Of a stretch of 64,000 nt of DNA, positions 1 to 8,349 are shown piece by piece (the stretch's first letter is position 1; each line of letters begins with the position of its first letter). Below the pieces are notes generated by a model. The model did no database searches. It was not told where the DNA came from and was given only the letters and a program-made list of their open reading frames with translations. The stretch is from an uncultured Verrucomicrobiota bacterium (GTDB lineage Bacteria > Verrucomicrobiota > Verrucomicrobiia > Limisphaerales > UBA9464). The stretch lies in contig CAIXUG010000003.1 of assembly GCA_903922605.1 (NCBI GenBank), positions 1-64,000 on the forward strand, in the 5' to 3' direction. Position numbers and translations under genes: made by a program.

Positions 1-194
1 CCTCCCGCTTCGCCACCGGCGTCCGCACCCGCCCCAGCTGGTCCGACTTCAGCGGCTCCGCCCCTCCCGTCATAGATGTCATAGCCGTAATCTATGACGT
101 TTATGACCACCCGACTACCGGCGCTCCGCGTGACGCTTACGCTTTTGAACTTACATCGTTTTGCGCACCTTCGGATGAAAAGAGCTGCAGAGCC
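1..194. other. Left edge with short inverted repeat; no gene assigned
   Basis: A plus-strand frame is open from base 3 to a stop near 212 and could be the 3' end of a gene that begins outside the window, but its translation is not recognisable. Bases 69-77 (GTCATAGAT) and 90-98 (ATCTATGAC) form a perfect 9-bp inverted repeat with a 12-base loop, resembling the palindromic repeats found between genes elsewhere in the window. Confidence 0.3.
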
Positions 195-1292
195 TTATTT
201 CCTTTTGGCAATGTCGCCTAAGATTTTCGCAACGTCCATGAAACGTTGGGAATCGAGCCTGGCTTTTTCAATCTCGGTGGTAGTTTCTCCTTTCTTGAGA
301 ACGAAATTACGCTCAGTGGAAGCTAGAGAGCGGATTACTTCAACGTAGACTGCTGAATCGCATCTCTCTAATGAGCCCGTCACACTGAGCGCGGCAAATT
401 TGCTCTCGATGTTTGTAAGCTCGTTTTGGAAGTACTTAATCTCTGAAAGATTTGATTTGTAAAGTTTTAGGAAGAAATAGGCAAACACTTCAATGAAAAG
501 CACAAGCGAGATGCGTGGTAAATAGAATGCTGCGATTAAGGCTGGGTCTTTAGATGTGTGGTCTGAAGTGTAAACAGCGACCCCTAATAAAATCGCACCG
601 ATCACGCTAATTATAATCCCGATTACCAAGTTAAGGTTCGCACGGGTGCCTAGCGCATCCACCTCATTTCCTAATCTTTCACGTGTAGCCGTAAATGAGC
701 TGTCAATCAGCTTCTGAAGCGAGTGTAACTTTATTCCCTGCTTTATTTCGTCAACTATGGCAATTGCTGTTTCCGCTTTAATCTTCGCGTATAGATTTGA
801 AACAAGCTTTTGCTTCTCAGCTTCAACCAGAATTGATGGATCTCTATTGATGCGATCCAATCGACGTTTAATCAGTCTAAAACTGACATCATTGATTTCA
901 GGCTCTTTTTGCCTTCCAACTGAGAATCTGCTTTTCTCAAGATAGCCAATAAGTACACCGAACATCACCGATACTCCCGCTGCTATCATCGACCCAATCA
1001 ACCAAAATGGTTGTTCGCTGGATGCCCCGGTATTGTCGCTTCTTGCTCGCCCGGAGACGTAGTACCCGGCCAGTACAACGAGAGATCCAAACGCAATGCT
1101 TAGAAAGGCAGGGCTAGCAGATAGCGATAGCGTGCGTAGAAGCTTTAGCGTGAAGATTAGAGAGCTATCTTCCTTTGAATCTTTTTCCATGATTTGTTTC
1201 CAATAATCCCAGATTAGACTGAGCTTTGGAAGCGAAATCTGTAGGTGATTCGAAAACCTGTGATGAGATTTCTTTCTGCAATCTTCATTCAT
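195..1292 (-). CDS. Hypothetical multi-pass membrane protein
   Basis: I do not recognise the family. The 365-residue product has hydrophobic segments at roughly residues 52-75 and 92-112 and another pair at about 222-280, separated by a charged, probably helical region rich in Glu, Lys and Arg (about 115-215). This suggests a membrane protein with a cytoplasmic coiled segment between two hairpins. An in-frame Met at residue 35 (base 1190) is an alternative start, just before the first membrane segment. The gene is clearly AT-richer than everything downstream and uses A/T-ending codons freely, so it was probably acquired by transfer. It stands alone, with about 500 non-coding bases between it and a tRNA. 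Confidence 0.6.
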   Translation of the reverse strand: MNEDCRKKSHHRFSNHLQISLPKLSLIWDYWKQIMEKDSKEDSSLIFTLKLLRTLSLSASPAFLSIAFGSLVVLAGYYVSGRARSDNTGASSEQPFWLIGSMIAAGVSVMFGVLIGYLEKSRFSVGRQKEPEINDVSFRLIKRRLDRINRDPSILVEAEKQKLVSNLYAKIKAETAIAIVDEIKQGIKLHSLQKLIDSSFTATRERLGNEVDALGTRANLNLVIGIIISVIGAILLGVAVYTSDHTSKDPALIAAFYLPRISLVLFIEVFAYFFLKLYKSNLSEIKYFQNELTNIESKFAALSVTGSLERCDSAVYVEVIRSLASTERNFVLKKGETTTEIEKARLDSQRFMDVAKILGDIAKRK

Positions 1293-1794
1293 TTGTTCTC
1301 GCCGGCTAAAAGCAGTGCAGGGTCCTGTAATTTGTGGATTCCAATCTATCTAATAGATGTACTTCTCGACCCGGGAGGTATCGATCTGTTAGTCTAACCT
1401 TGGAAAATAAATCTTTATATGCTTCACAGATAACATTGTTATGAGCGTACTGGATTAACTCCTCCTTATTCTAAATGATCGGCATTTGCTGATGGTTGAT
1501 AAAGGCCGTCGTATAACCGAGAGCGACCGTTGTGCAGATGCCAACAGCACCCACCATCTACTCGAGAAAGTTTGCAAATTCCGACTCTTTGGGAGGCAGT
1601 GTGGCGCGGAAGGGCGATTGGAAAAGCAAAAGGCAATGTATACAGCGGTTTGTCGCTGGTCGTCGCTCCACGTTCTCCGCTCCGCCTTGACTTGGCTCCT
1701 GACTCCGTACGTAAGCGCCTCCTGTCTCCGCCAGTTTCCGCACAACTTTCCGGCTCGCGTTTGCTCCTGCCGCGTGGTTCAACCAGTCCCGGCG
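1293..1794. other. 502-base stretch with no convincing gene
   Basis: Base composition shifts here from the AT-rich gene on the left to the GC-rich chromosome on the right. Short overlapping open frames exist in several phases, but none has consistent codon use or a recognisable product. No integrase or clear attachment-site repeat is visible. The promoter of the following tRNA presumably lies at the right end. Confidence 0.4.
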
Positions 1795-1871
1795 GCACCG
1801 GTAGCTCAATTGGATAGAGCTTCTGACTTCGGATCAGACGGCTGGGGGTTCGAGTCCCTCCCGGTGCACCA
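1795..1871 (+). tRNA. tRNA-Arg (anticodon TCG)
   Basis: A full cloverleaf can be drawn. The acceptor stem is GCACCGG/CCGGTGC, the D stem GCTC/GAGC, the anticodon stem TCTGA/TCAGA with loop CTTCGGA (anticodon TCG, reading CGA), and the T arm has loop TTCGAGT. The discriminator is A and CCA is encoded at 1869-1871. The AT-rich segment lies on its 5' side, not at the 3' end that integrases usually target. Confidence 0.97.
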
Positions 1872-1891
1872 GTTCAAACTTCGATCCCACA

Positions 1892-2554
1892 ATGGCATCC
1901 TCCTTATCGGCCAAGGTTGCGACTCCCGTGGGCCTCGGACTGCGTGCGTTCAAAGGAGGTGCCTCGGTCGTCTCTGTCGCCATGGAAGGCGGCGAACCCC
2001 GCGTTGTGCTCGCCACTTTTCTCGCTACCGGTGCCGAAGGTGACCGCCTCTCCGTCGAACCCTATACTGTGGCCGCCGAGTTGAAGCGTGATCCGCAAGG
2101 CCGGGCTTCGGTCGAAGTGGCGGCTACCGTCGCCGAGGGACGCAAACGCCAAGATCGACTGGCTGCGAAGGGTCTGCACGCCATTGTTCGAACCCTTGAG
2201 GAAGCGGGCTGCAAGCCGGTTGTCGCCGCACTGCTCGTCAATCGCGCCGGCTGGGTTACCGACCTGCTGGAATACAGTGTTACGTGGCCAGAGCATGTGC
2301 CCGTCGCCGAAGGACTCGCCGTACGTGACGCCCTTCGGTTCGCATTGAAGGAATGCCGCCTCAAAGCCATCGAGATGGACGAGAAATCCCTTCCTGATCT
2401 CGCGGTGCACAAGCTCGGTAAGTCGTCTGCAGAGATCGACGCACGCCTGAAGGCGTTTGGCGCGAGCGTCGGCAGACCTTGGCGGAAAGAGCAGAAGCTG
2501 GCCTGTCTGGCGGCTTGGCTCGCCCTCGCTTCAATGGACGCCGTGCTGCCGTAA
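1892..2554 (+). CDS. Hypothetical protein, possibly RNase H/RuvC-like fold
   Basis: The 220-residue protein begins 20 bases after the encoded CCA of tRNA-Arg and has normal high-GC coding bias. I do not recognise a named family. An N-terminal run of three predicted strands (residues about 12-45, starting GLGLRAFKGG), a central strand-helix with conserved-looking acidic residues, and a C-terminal helix after KSSAEID and WRKEQKLA are reminiscent of RuvC-like nucleases. This is inference from pattern only, and I cannot point to a complete catalytic tetrad. Its 3' end overlaps the convergent ankyrin gene by 24 bases. Confidence 0.6.
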   Translation: MASSLSAKVATPVGLGLRAFKGGASVVSVAMEGGEPRVVLATFLATGAEGDRLSVEPYTVAAELKRDPQGRASVEVAATVAEGRKRQDRLAAKGLHAIVRTLEEAGCKPVVAALLVNRAGWVTDLLEYSVTWPEHVPVAEGLAVRDALRFALKECRLKAIEMDEKSLPDLAVHKLGKSSAEIDARLKAFGASVGRPWRKEQKLACLAAWLALASMDAVLP

Positions 2555-3820
2555 GACGGCGCGTACCGTTTCGGTGCCATCCAGTTTGCCGGGAGGTTTC
2601 GCACCGGCACGAAGCAGCGCCTCGACGGTGGCGGCATAGTCGCCGGTCTGGCGATGCCAGCCATGCATCGAGCCGTAAATGGCCCATCCCAATGACGTCG
2701 AATGGTGGTCGAGGTCGGTCACTTCGAGGGGCGGCTGATGGCCTAGAATGACTTTCACCATCTCCGCATTGCCATGGAAGGCGGCCCAGTGTAGTGCCAT
2801 GCCGCCGTGCTGGCCCCGGGCATCCACCGGCCAGCCGCAGGCGAGCAGGAGGCGAACGACCGCGAGCTGGTTATTCCGCGCCGCATGGGCCAGGTGGCGC
2901 TGATCGGCGAGGGAAAGTTGCCCGACCAGACCCGGATGGGCGGCCAGCAGGGACTTCGCGCCGGCCTCGTCTTCATCGAGCACCACGGCTAGCAGCTTCA
3001 CGTCGGCAGGGCTGCGCTCGATGAGCAATCGCAGCAGGTTCGGATGGCCGAACTCCTTGGCGACCGCGTGGGCGGACACATACCAGCCGAGCGTCCACTG
3101 GTAGATGGTCCCACCGGCCTTTGCGCCAATCATCGGGAAATACTCGTCGGTGACCCGCATCCGGATGCAACCGGGATCGGCGTCGAGGTGCTGACGGACC
3201 CGGTCCATATCACCGAGTGCCGACGCCAACAGAATGTCGGTCTGGGCACCCCGCTGGACTAGGAAGCGCGCTACCTCGGTCCGATCCTTGATCATCCACT
3301 GCGCTGGAGTGGACTCGTGATCCACATCACGGGCGTTGATGTCGGCGCCGTGCGCCAGCAGAAACTCGGCAACCTCGATCGTGCCGGCAAAGTGCAGGGG
3401 CGTCTGGCCGTCACCGCCGCGCGCGTGAACTAGCGCCGCGTCGCCGGCCACGAGTTCGCGGAGCCGGGGCATTAGGCCCAGTCGGGCTGCCGCATGGATC
3501 GTCACGATCGCGCCACGACTGATCGCGTAGGCCGCCAGTTCTGGACTGGCGCTGTCGAGCAGTCCGAAGCTGCCGGCCCACCACTGGCTCCTAGCATTGA
3601 TGTCGGCGCCGGCCGCGAGCAGCACATCCAGCATCGCCTGGCTGCGGGCGTGGATGATGGGCGGCGAATCAAAGGCGCACACCGGCGCGTTGACGAGCGC
3701 CTTCAGCTCCGGATGTTCCGCCAGCAGCCGTTGCAACCCGGCCGCATCATCCTCGTGGAAAGCCCGCTTGGCCTGCTCGGCGGGGCTGTCCGCTCCGGGT
3801 GGGTTGGCGTTCGTGGCCAT
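2531..3820 (-). CDS. Ankyrin-repeat protein
   Basis: The 429-residue product carries repeated ankyrin units. The clearest are GQTPLHFAGTIEVAEFLLAH (about 137-156) followed by GADINARD, VLLAAGADINAR (about 66-77), and a C-terminal unit GMALHWAAFHGNAEMVKVIL. Such repeats form a helical scaffold for protein-protein contacts. There is no signal peptide or membrane segment, so it is probably cytoplasmic, and no catalytic domain is visible. Degenerate units between the clear ones suggest the repeats run through most of the chain. It is a single gene, convergent with the upstream hypothetical and 56 bases downstream of the stretch that ends ilvE on the same strand, so co-transcription with ilvE is possible. 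Confidence 0.85.
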   Translation of the reverse strand: MATNANPPGADSPAEQAKRAFHEDDAAGLQRLLAEHPELKALVNAPVCAFDSPPIIHARSQAMLDVLLAAGADINARSQWWAGSFGLLDSASPELAAYAISRGAIVTIHAAARLGLMPRLRELVAGDAALVHARGGDGQTPLHFAGTIEVAEFLLAHGADINARDVDHESTPAQWMIKDRTEVARFLVQRGAQTDILLASALGDMDRVRQHLDADPGCIRMRVTDEYFPMIGAKAGGTIYQWTLGWYVSAHAVAKEFGHPNLLRLLIERSPADVKLLAVVLDEDEAGAKSLLAAHPGLVGQLSLADQRHLAHAARNNQLAVVRLLLACGWPVDARGQHGGMALHWAAFHGNAEMVKVILGHQPPLEVTDLDHHSTSLGWAIYGSMHGWHRQTGDYAATVEALLRAGAKPPGKLDGTETVRAVLRQHGVH

Positions 3821-3876
3821 GTTTTGGGCGGAGAAATCAGAGCCTCCTCACGTCGGCTCCTACGAGTGTCACGAGA

Positions 3877-4749
3877 TCACGGGAAGATCACTTCGCCGTC
3901 CGTCTTGGTGACTTCGTGGAAGGCGGCGAGCAGCTTGGCGGTGATGGGGCCGGGCTTGCCGGTGCCGATCGCGCGGCCGTCCACCTTGACCACGGGCACC
4001 ATTTCGGCGGCGGTGCCGGTGACAAACATCTCGTCGGCGATGTAGAGGTCGTAACGGGAGAGGTTCGGTTCGCCCGTCGGTATGCCCAGCGCACGGGCGC
4101 AGTCGAGCACCGTGTTGCGCGTGATGCCGTAGAGCGCGCCGGCGCTGAGGGGCGGCGTGTAGAGCTTGCCCTTCTGCACGATGAAGACGTTGTCAGCCGT
4201 GCATTCGGCCACGAAGCCGTCGCTGTTCAGCATGATCGCCTCTTCGACGCCGGCGTTGTTCGCCTCGATGCGGGCAAGCACGTTGTTGAGGTAGTTCAGC
4301 GATTTGATCGCCGGGTTGATGGCGTTCACCGTGTTGCGCGTCGTCGGCACGGTCACGATGGTCAGACCGTCGGTGTAGGTCTTGTCAGGGTAAAGCTGGA
4401 TCGTGGTCGCGATGATGATGACCGAGGGCTTCGGGCACTTGCGCGGGTCGAGGCCGAGCGTTCCCTTGCCGCGGGTCACGACGAGGCGGATGTAGCCGTC
4501 GCGCAGGCCGTTCTGGCGGCAGGTCTCGACGGTTGCCGCCGCCACTTCCTCGGGCGTCATCTGGATGTCCAGCAGCAGCGCCTTGGCCGACCAGAAGAGG
4601 CGCTCGATGTGCTCCTTCAGCTTGAAGACGCGGTTGTGATACATGCGGATGCCCTCGAACACGCCGTCGCCGTAGAGCAGGCCGTGGTCGAAGACGGAGA
4701 TTTTGGCGTCCGCCTCGCTGAAAAATTGTCCGTCGATGTAGATCTTCAT
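3877..4749 (-). CDS. ilvE: Branched-chain amino acid aminotransferase
   Basis: This is a class IV (fold type IV) PLP aminotransferase that interconverts Leu, Ile and Val with their 2-oxo acids. The start is placed at MKIYIDGQF (base 4749), which matches family N-termini and gives 290 residues; an upstream in-frame Met would add six residues. Visible signatures are DHGLLYGDGVFEGIR, the PLP-lysine region NPAIKSLNYLNNVLA, EAIMLNSDGFVAECTADN for phosphate/cofactor contacts, and TGTAAEM near the C-terminus. D-amino acid aminotransferase shares the fold, but the Lys context and EGIR motif favour IlvE. It lies 73 bases downstream of the DUF455/ATP-grasp gene on the same strand. Confidence 0.93.
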   Translation of the reverse strand: MKIYIDGQFFSEADAKISVFDHGLLYGDGVFEGIRMYHNRVFKLKEHIERLFWSAKALLLDIQMTPEEVAAATVETCRQNGLRDGYIRLVVTRGKGTLGLDPRKCPKPSVIIIATTIQLYPDKTYTDGLTIVTVPTTRNTVNAINPAIKSLNYLNNVLARIEANNAGVEEAIMLNSDGFVAECTADNVFIVQKGKLYTPPLSAGALYGITRNTVLDCARALGIPTGEPNLSRYDLYIADEMFVTGTAAEMVPVVKVDGRAIGTGKPGPITAKLLAAFHEVTKTDGEVIFP

Positions 4750-4822
4750 GCGTCGAAGTCGCGACACGCTACGGGAGCAAAGCGGAGCGGGGCAACGGTT
4801 TTGGCGACGCGGCCGGCCAAAT

Positions 4823-6910
4823 TCATGCCGCCAGCGCGCGTCCGCCCACCTCCAGCACCGCGAGATAGCCCCGGGCGGTCGCCGGATCGTTGAGGCAGAC
4901 GATGCCTTCGCGGATGCGGGGAACCGGTTCGCCTTCGAGGCGCAATGGATGGCGTTGCGTCAGCAATTGCGCCAGGGCAGGGAACTCCGCCGCTCCCTCG
5001 GCGCGGGCGTGGGCTTGGCTGAGGATACGGAAGCGTCCATAAGCGCCGGGGCAGACCTGCCGCATCAGCTCCAAGGTCAATCGGCCCATCGTGTAGCGGG
5101 GGTTGATCTCGACGATGGGCTTGAGCCGGCAGCGACCGGTGGCGTCGCGATAGACGAAGGCGTCAATGCCCAGGGGGCCGCGATAGCCGACGCGACGGAG
5201 TTCGGCGGCGAGCGGTGCGAGCAATCCCGGGAAAAGCCGGGGAAGCCGAGCTGACGCGGCAGGGTCGTCCTTGAAGGCGGTGCGGACTTCGGCAGGCAGG
5301 CGACGGGCGAAATCCGGTTCTGCCCAATTGGCCTGGAACTGGCCACGCAGATCGGTCTTGAGCCCGGTGTAGCCGATGAGCTTCAGACCGCCTGCCTCCA
5401 TCTCCAACTGGACCGAAAAGTCCATCACCCGATCCAGCCACGGCTCGATCACGAGCTGGCGGCCCTGCTCGAACGCGCGGGTCAGCCAGCGATGCTGAGT
5501 ATCGAGCAGTTCGGGTTCCCACAGGCGGAGCGCATTGCTGCCAGCGAGGCCAAAGGCTTCCTTGACCACGACGCGGTGATGTCCCCGTGCCCGAATGGCG
5601 GCGATGGCTGCGAGTGCATCGGCAAGCGAAGTGACCGCGACGCCGACTTCGTCGGGCGAACAGAGCCATGATTCTGCGGGGTGCGACCGGAGCCATTGAC
5701 TGAGAAATTCGGCGCTCCATGCCTTCGAGTAGAGCTGGGCAATGCCGGCATTGAAGCATTCTTCCGCGGGTCTCGGCGCATCCGTCACATTCGCAAACAG
5801 GGGACGGAGCAGTTCCGCGCTGTCCGGACCCCACGCCCACGGACGCAGACCGCCGAGCTTGCGCTGGGAGAGTCCAGGCATGTCCGCCAACTCCACGAAT
5901 TCGGGCAGCGGGAAGCCGGACTGCTTCAGGCCGCTCAGAAATTCCACGGACGGGCGCTGGGGCAGCAACACGAGATCGCCCTGGCGGGCGAGGAACTGGG
6001 GCAGGTTCGCGAGATCGCGGGCGAGGGTGGCTTGGGCTTTGACGGGGGCGAATTTCGTTCCCTGAGCCAGAAATCCTTCGGTGAAGGGATTGAAAATGAA
6101 AACGCCGGGTGTACGGCCCTTGGAAGCAGAATAGACGTCCAGCTCGGCGATGAAGGCCGGGTCCAGCCCGGCGGCACGACGGCCCTCGACGTTGAGCGAA
6201 ACCCCTTTTGCGCGCTGCGGCGAGAGAGGGAACTTCAGCTGCTGGCAGTAGGCTTCCCAATCGCTTTTGTCCGACTCCTTCCAACGGCGGAACCATTTCA
6301 ACCCATGGGCCACGTGGGCGATTTCGTCGCGGTAGATGCGGTCGAGCAGCGCGGCGGAATCCGCATCGCCCACGGTCGCCAGGTTGCGGGAGAAGTGGCG
6401 CGCGTAGTCGAGATTCGCCTGCTCGAAGGTCAGGCTCAGGCCGGCAACGAAATCCATCGGGCTCTCCATCGGCGCGATGCTGCGCCAGAAGTAGCCGCTC
6501 ACCGGCAGCTCGCCGAACCGGATGCCACAGGCCGCCATGCGCTCCAGATAAAGCCGGGTGTGCTCCTGCTCGTCGCGCAGCGTCTGCAGGACGCCCCGCC
6601 GGAATGCGGCCGGGGCCTCGGGAAAGCGCAGCAGCACGAGGGCCATCAGCTCCGTGGCCAGCAACTCGTGGTTGGCGAAAAAGTGCAGCAGGCGGCCGCG
6701 TTCCGCTGTTTGCTCCAATCGGTGCAGGCTGGGAAAATCGTTTGTTCCAGTAGTCGTCGGCTTGAAGCCAAGGTCGAAAGGCCGTCCGGGAGCTGAGGGG
6801 GATTCAAAGGCCGGGCCGGGACGCTCGTCAGTGATGGAATCCGGGCTCCGGAGTTTTTCCTCCAGAGTCGTGGCAAAGAGCACCTGCTCGGCAAAGTCGC
6901 GGAGTTCCAT
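4823..6910 (-). CDS. DUF455 ferritin-like domain fused to an ATP-grasp-like domain
   Basis: The 695-residue protein combines two domains. The N-terminus (about 1-280, beginning MELRDFAEQVLF) is a DUF455 ferritin-like domain with candidate di-iron ligands in NHELLATELM, RDEQEHTRLY, FEQANLDYA and YRDEIAHVAHG. The C-terminal half (about 400-690) looks like ATP-grasp: a VVVKEAFGLAGSNALRL nucleotide-binding stretch, a catalytic-core strand YRGPLGIDAFVY and the metal-binding KPIVEINPRYTMGRLTLEL. DUF455 proteins are normally about 270 residues and lack this extension. A role in modifying a small molecule or peptide, with oxidation and ligation on one chain, is inference. The start agrees with family N-termini. 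Confidence 0.85.
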   Translation of the reverse strand: MELRDFAEQVLFATTLEEKLRSPDSITDERPGPAFESPSAPGRPFDLGFKPTTTGTNDFPSLHRLEQTAERGRLLHFFANHELLATELMALVLLRFPEAPAAFRRGVLQTLRDEQEHTRLYLERMAACGIRFGELPVSGYFWRSIAPMESPMDFVAGLSLTFEQANLDYARHFSRNLATVGDADSAALLDRIYRDEIAHVAHGLKWFRRWKESDKSDWEAYCQQLKFPLSPQRAKGVSLNVEGRRAAGLDPAFIAELDVYSASKGRTPGVFIFNPFTEGFLAQGTKFAPVKAQATLARDLANLPQFLARQGDLVLLPQRPSVEFLSGLKQSGFPLPEFVELADMPGLSQRKLGGLRPWAWGPDSAELLRPLFANVTDAPRPAEECFNAGIAQLYSKAWSAEFLSQWLRSHPAESWLCSPDEVGVAVTSLADALAAIAAIRARGHHRVVVKEAFGLAGSNALRLWEPELLDTQHRWLTRAFEQGRQLVIEPWLDRVMDFSVQLEMEAGGLKLIGYTGLKTDLRGQFQANWAEPDFARRLPAEVRTAFKDDPAASARLPRLFPGLLAPLAAELRRVGYRGPLGIDAFVYRDATGRCRLKPIVEINPRYTMGRLTLELMRQVCPGAYGRFRILSQAHARAEGAAEFPALAQLLTQRHPLRLEGEPVPRIREGIVCLNDPATARGYLAVLEVGGRALAA

Positions 6911-7003
6911 CGGGCAATAGGACGGCCAGATGGGGCCGGAAACGGGGCGGTCATCGCAATCGGCAATTCACCGGGTTTGTTGCCTGGGCACGCACCGCCT
7001 CCA

Positions 7004-7117
7004 AATCCTAATCGTAATCTCACTCATAATCTTACTCTCTCCCGTTCCTGTTTGTGTGGACCAGAACCGGGGCAGCACGATTAGGATTAGGAGTAAGATT
7101 ACGATTAGGACCTGGCC
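7004..7117. repeat. GATTA-type palindromic intergenic repeat, copy 1
   Basis: Bases 7006-7020 (TCCTAATCGTAATCT) are an exact 15-base inverted match of 7096-7110, and both arms continue in AATC/GATT-rich runs. A diverged copy occurs at 12058-12140. It fills most of the gap before proB. Confidence 0.8.
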
Positions 7118-7167
7118 GCGCTTCGCCGTTCTCGACGCCCGTTCCTCCCATCTGCTAACAACCGCGC

Positions 7168-8244
7168 GTGCGTTCCGACCTTCTGGGCTCCGTCAGCCGC
7201 ATTGTCGTCAAGCTGGGCACCGGCGTCCTCACGGACAGCCGGAAGCGCCCGGACCAGGTGCAGTTTGCCCAGCTCGTGGCCCAGATCGCGGCGCTGCGGG
7301 CGGCAGGCAAGGAGGTCGTGCTGGTCACCTCCGGCGCGGTCGGCGCCGGCATGGGCGTGCTCGGCCATGAGGAGCGTCCGGCGGCGCTCGCGGAGCGACA
7401 GGCCTGTGCGGCGGTGGGCCAGTCACGCCTCATGGCAATGTACGAGGCGCTCTTCCGCCACTACGAGCTGACGGTCGGCCAGGTACTGCTCACGCATGAG
7501 GATCTCGCGGATCACACCCGCCACCTAAATGCCCGCAACACGCTGCTGACGCTGCTCAAGCGCGGCGTGGTGCCCATCATCAACGAGAACGATGCCGTTT
7601 CGGTCACCGAGCTGAAGTTCGGCGACAACGACAAGCTCTCGGCCCTCGTCGCGAGCCTGTTGCCGGCGGATTTGCTGGTCATCCTCACCACGGCGGACGG
7701 CCTGCTGCAAAATTTCGGCAAGCCCGACGAAAAACTGCTCTCCATCGTCGAGCGCATCGATGAACGCATCGAGGACATGGCCGGCGGAACGACCAGCGTC
7801 ACGGCGACAGGTGGCATGGCGACGAAGATTCTGGCCGCGAGGACCGTGGTTCGCGCGGGCATCCCGCTGGTCATTGCCCCGGGCAGGAAGTTCGACGTGC
7901 TCGCCCGGATTTTGTCCGGAGAGGAAGAGGGCACCTATTTCGTGCCGAACGTCACGCGTCTCACGAGCCGCAAGCGGTGGATTGCCTTTTACCATCACGC
8001 CGCCGGCACATTGGTGGTGGATGATGGTGCCAAGCGCGCGCTGCGCGACCAGTCTCGCAGCCTCCTCGCTCCCGGCATCAGCCGCAGCGAAGGCGAATTC
8101 GTCGCGGGCGATGTCGTCCGTATCTGTGACCTCGCGGGCCACGAATTCGCGCGCGGACTCGCCCGTATCAGCGCCGCCGAACTCCGCTCAGGGGCAGCCC
8201 CGCGCAAAGAGGTGGTCCACCGCGACGACCTCGTGATCTTGTGA
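7168..8244 (+). CDS. proB: Glutamate 5-kinase
   Basis: Phosphorylates glutamate to gamma-glutamyl phosphate, the first step of proline synthesis. The 358-residue chain has the amino-acid-kinase domain first (about 1-255): RIVVKLGTGVLT near the start, VLVTSGAVGAG, the NARNTLLTLL and INENDAVSV glutamate/ATP region, and FGDNDKLSALVA. A PUA domain follows (about 270-350), with GTLVVDDGAKRAL and the SRSLLAPGI and FVAGDVV turns, as in full-length proteobacterial-type ProB. No proA is adjacent. The next gene, mazG, follows after a palindromic repeat, so an operon is uncertain. Confidence 0.96.
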   Translation: MRSDLLGSVSRIVVKLGTGVLTDSRKRPDQVQFAQLVAQIAALRAAGKEVVLVTSGAVGAGMGVLGHEERPAALAERQACAAVGQSRLMAMYEALFRHYELTVGQVLLTHEDLADHTRHLNARNTLLTLLKRGVVPIINENDAVSVTELKFGDNDKLSALVASLLPADLLVILTTADGLLQNFGKPDEKLLSIVERIDERIEDMAGGTTSVTATGGMATKILAARTVVRAGIPLVIAPGRKFDVLARILSGEEEGTYFVPNVTRLTSRKRWIAFYHHAAGTLVVDDGAKRALRDQSRSLLAPGISRSEGEFVAGDVVRICDLAGHEFARGLARISAAELRSGAAPRKEVVHRDDLVIL

Positions 8245-8249
8245 TGAAA

Positions 8250-8338
8250 CTGCGAACAGCGAACGGCGAACAGCGCGCCTATTTACGTTTGCAGACCTTT
8301 TACCAATCGCACGCTGTTCCCTGTTCGCTGTTCGACGT
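8250..8338. repeat. GCGAACAGCGAAC-type palindromic repeat
   Basis: Left arm 8250-8275 consists of tandem GCGAACAGCGAACGGCGAAC-like units. Right arm 8309-8338 carries the reverse complement (CTGTTCCCTGTTCGCTGTTC). The element starts 5 bases after the proB stop and ends just before mazG. Similar units occur inside gcvP. Confidence 0.8.
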
Positions 8339-8349
8339 TTCCGCCGTCT

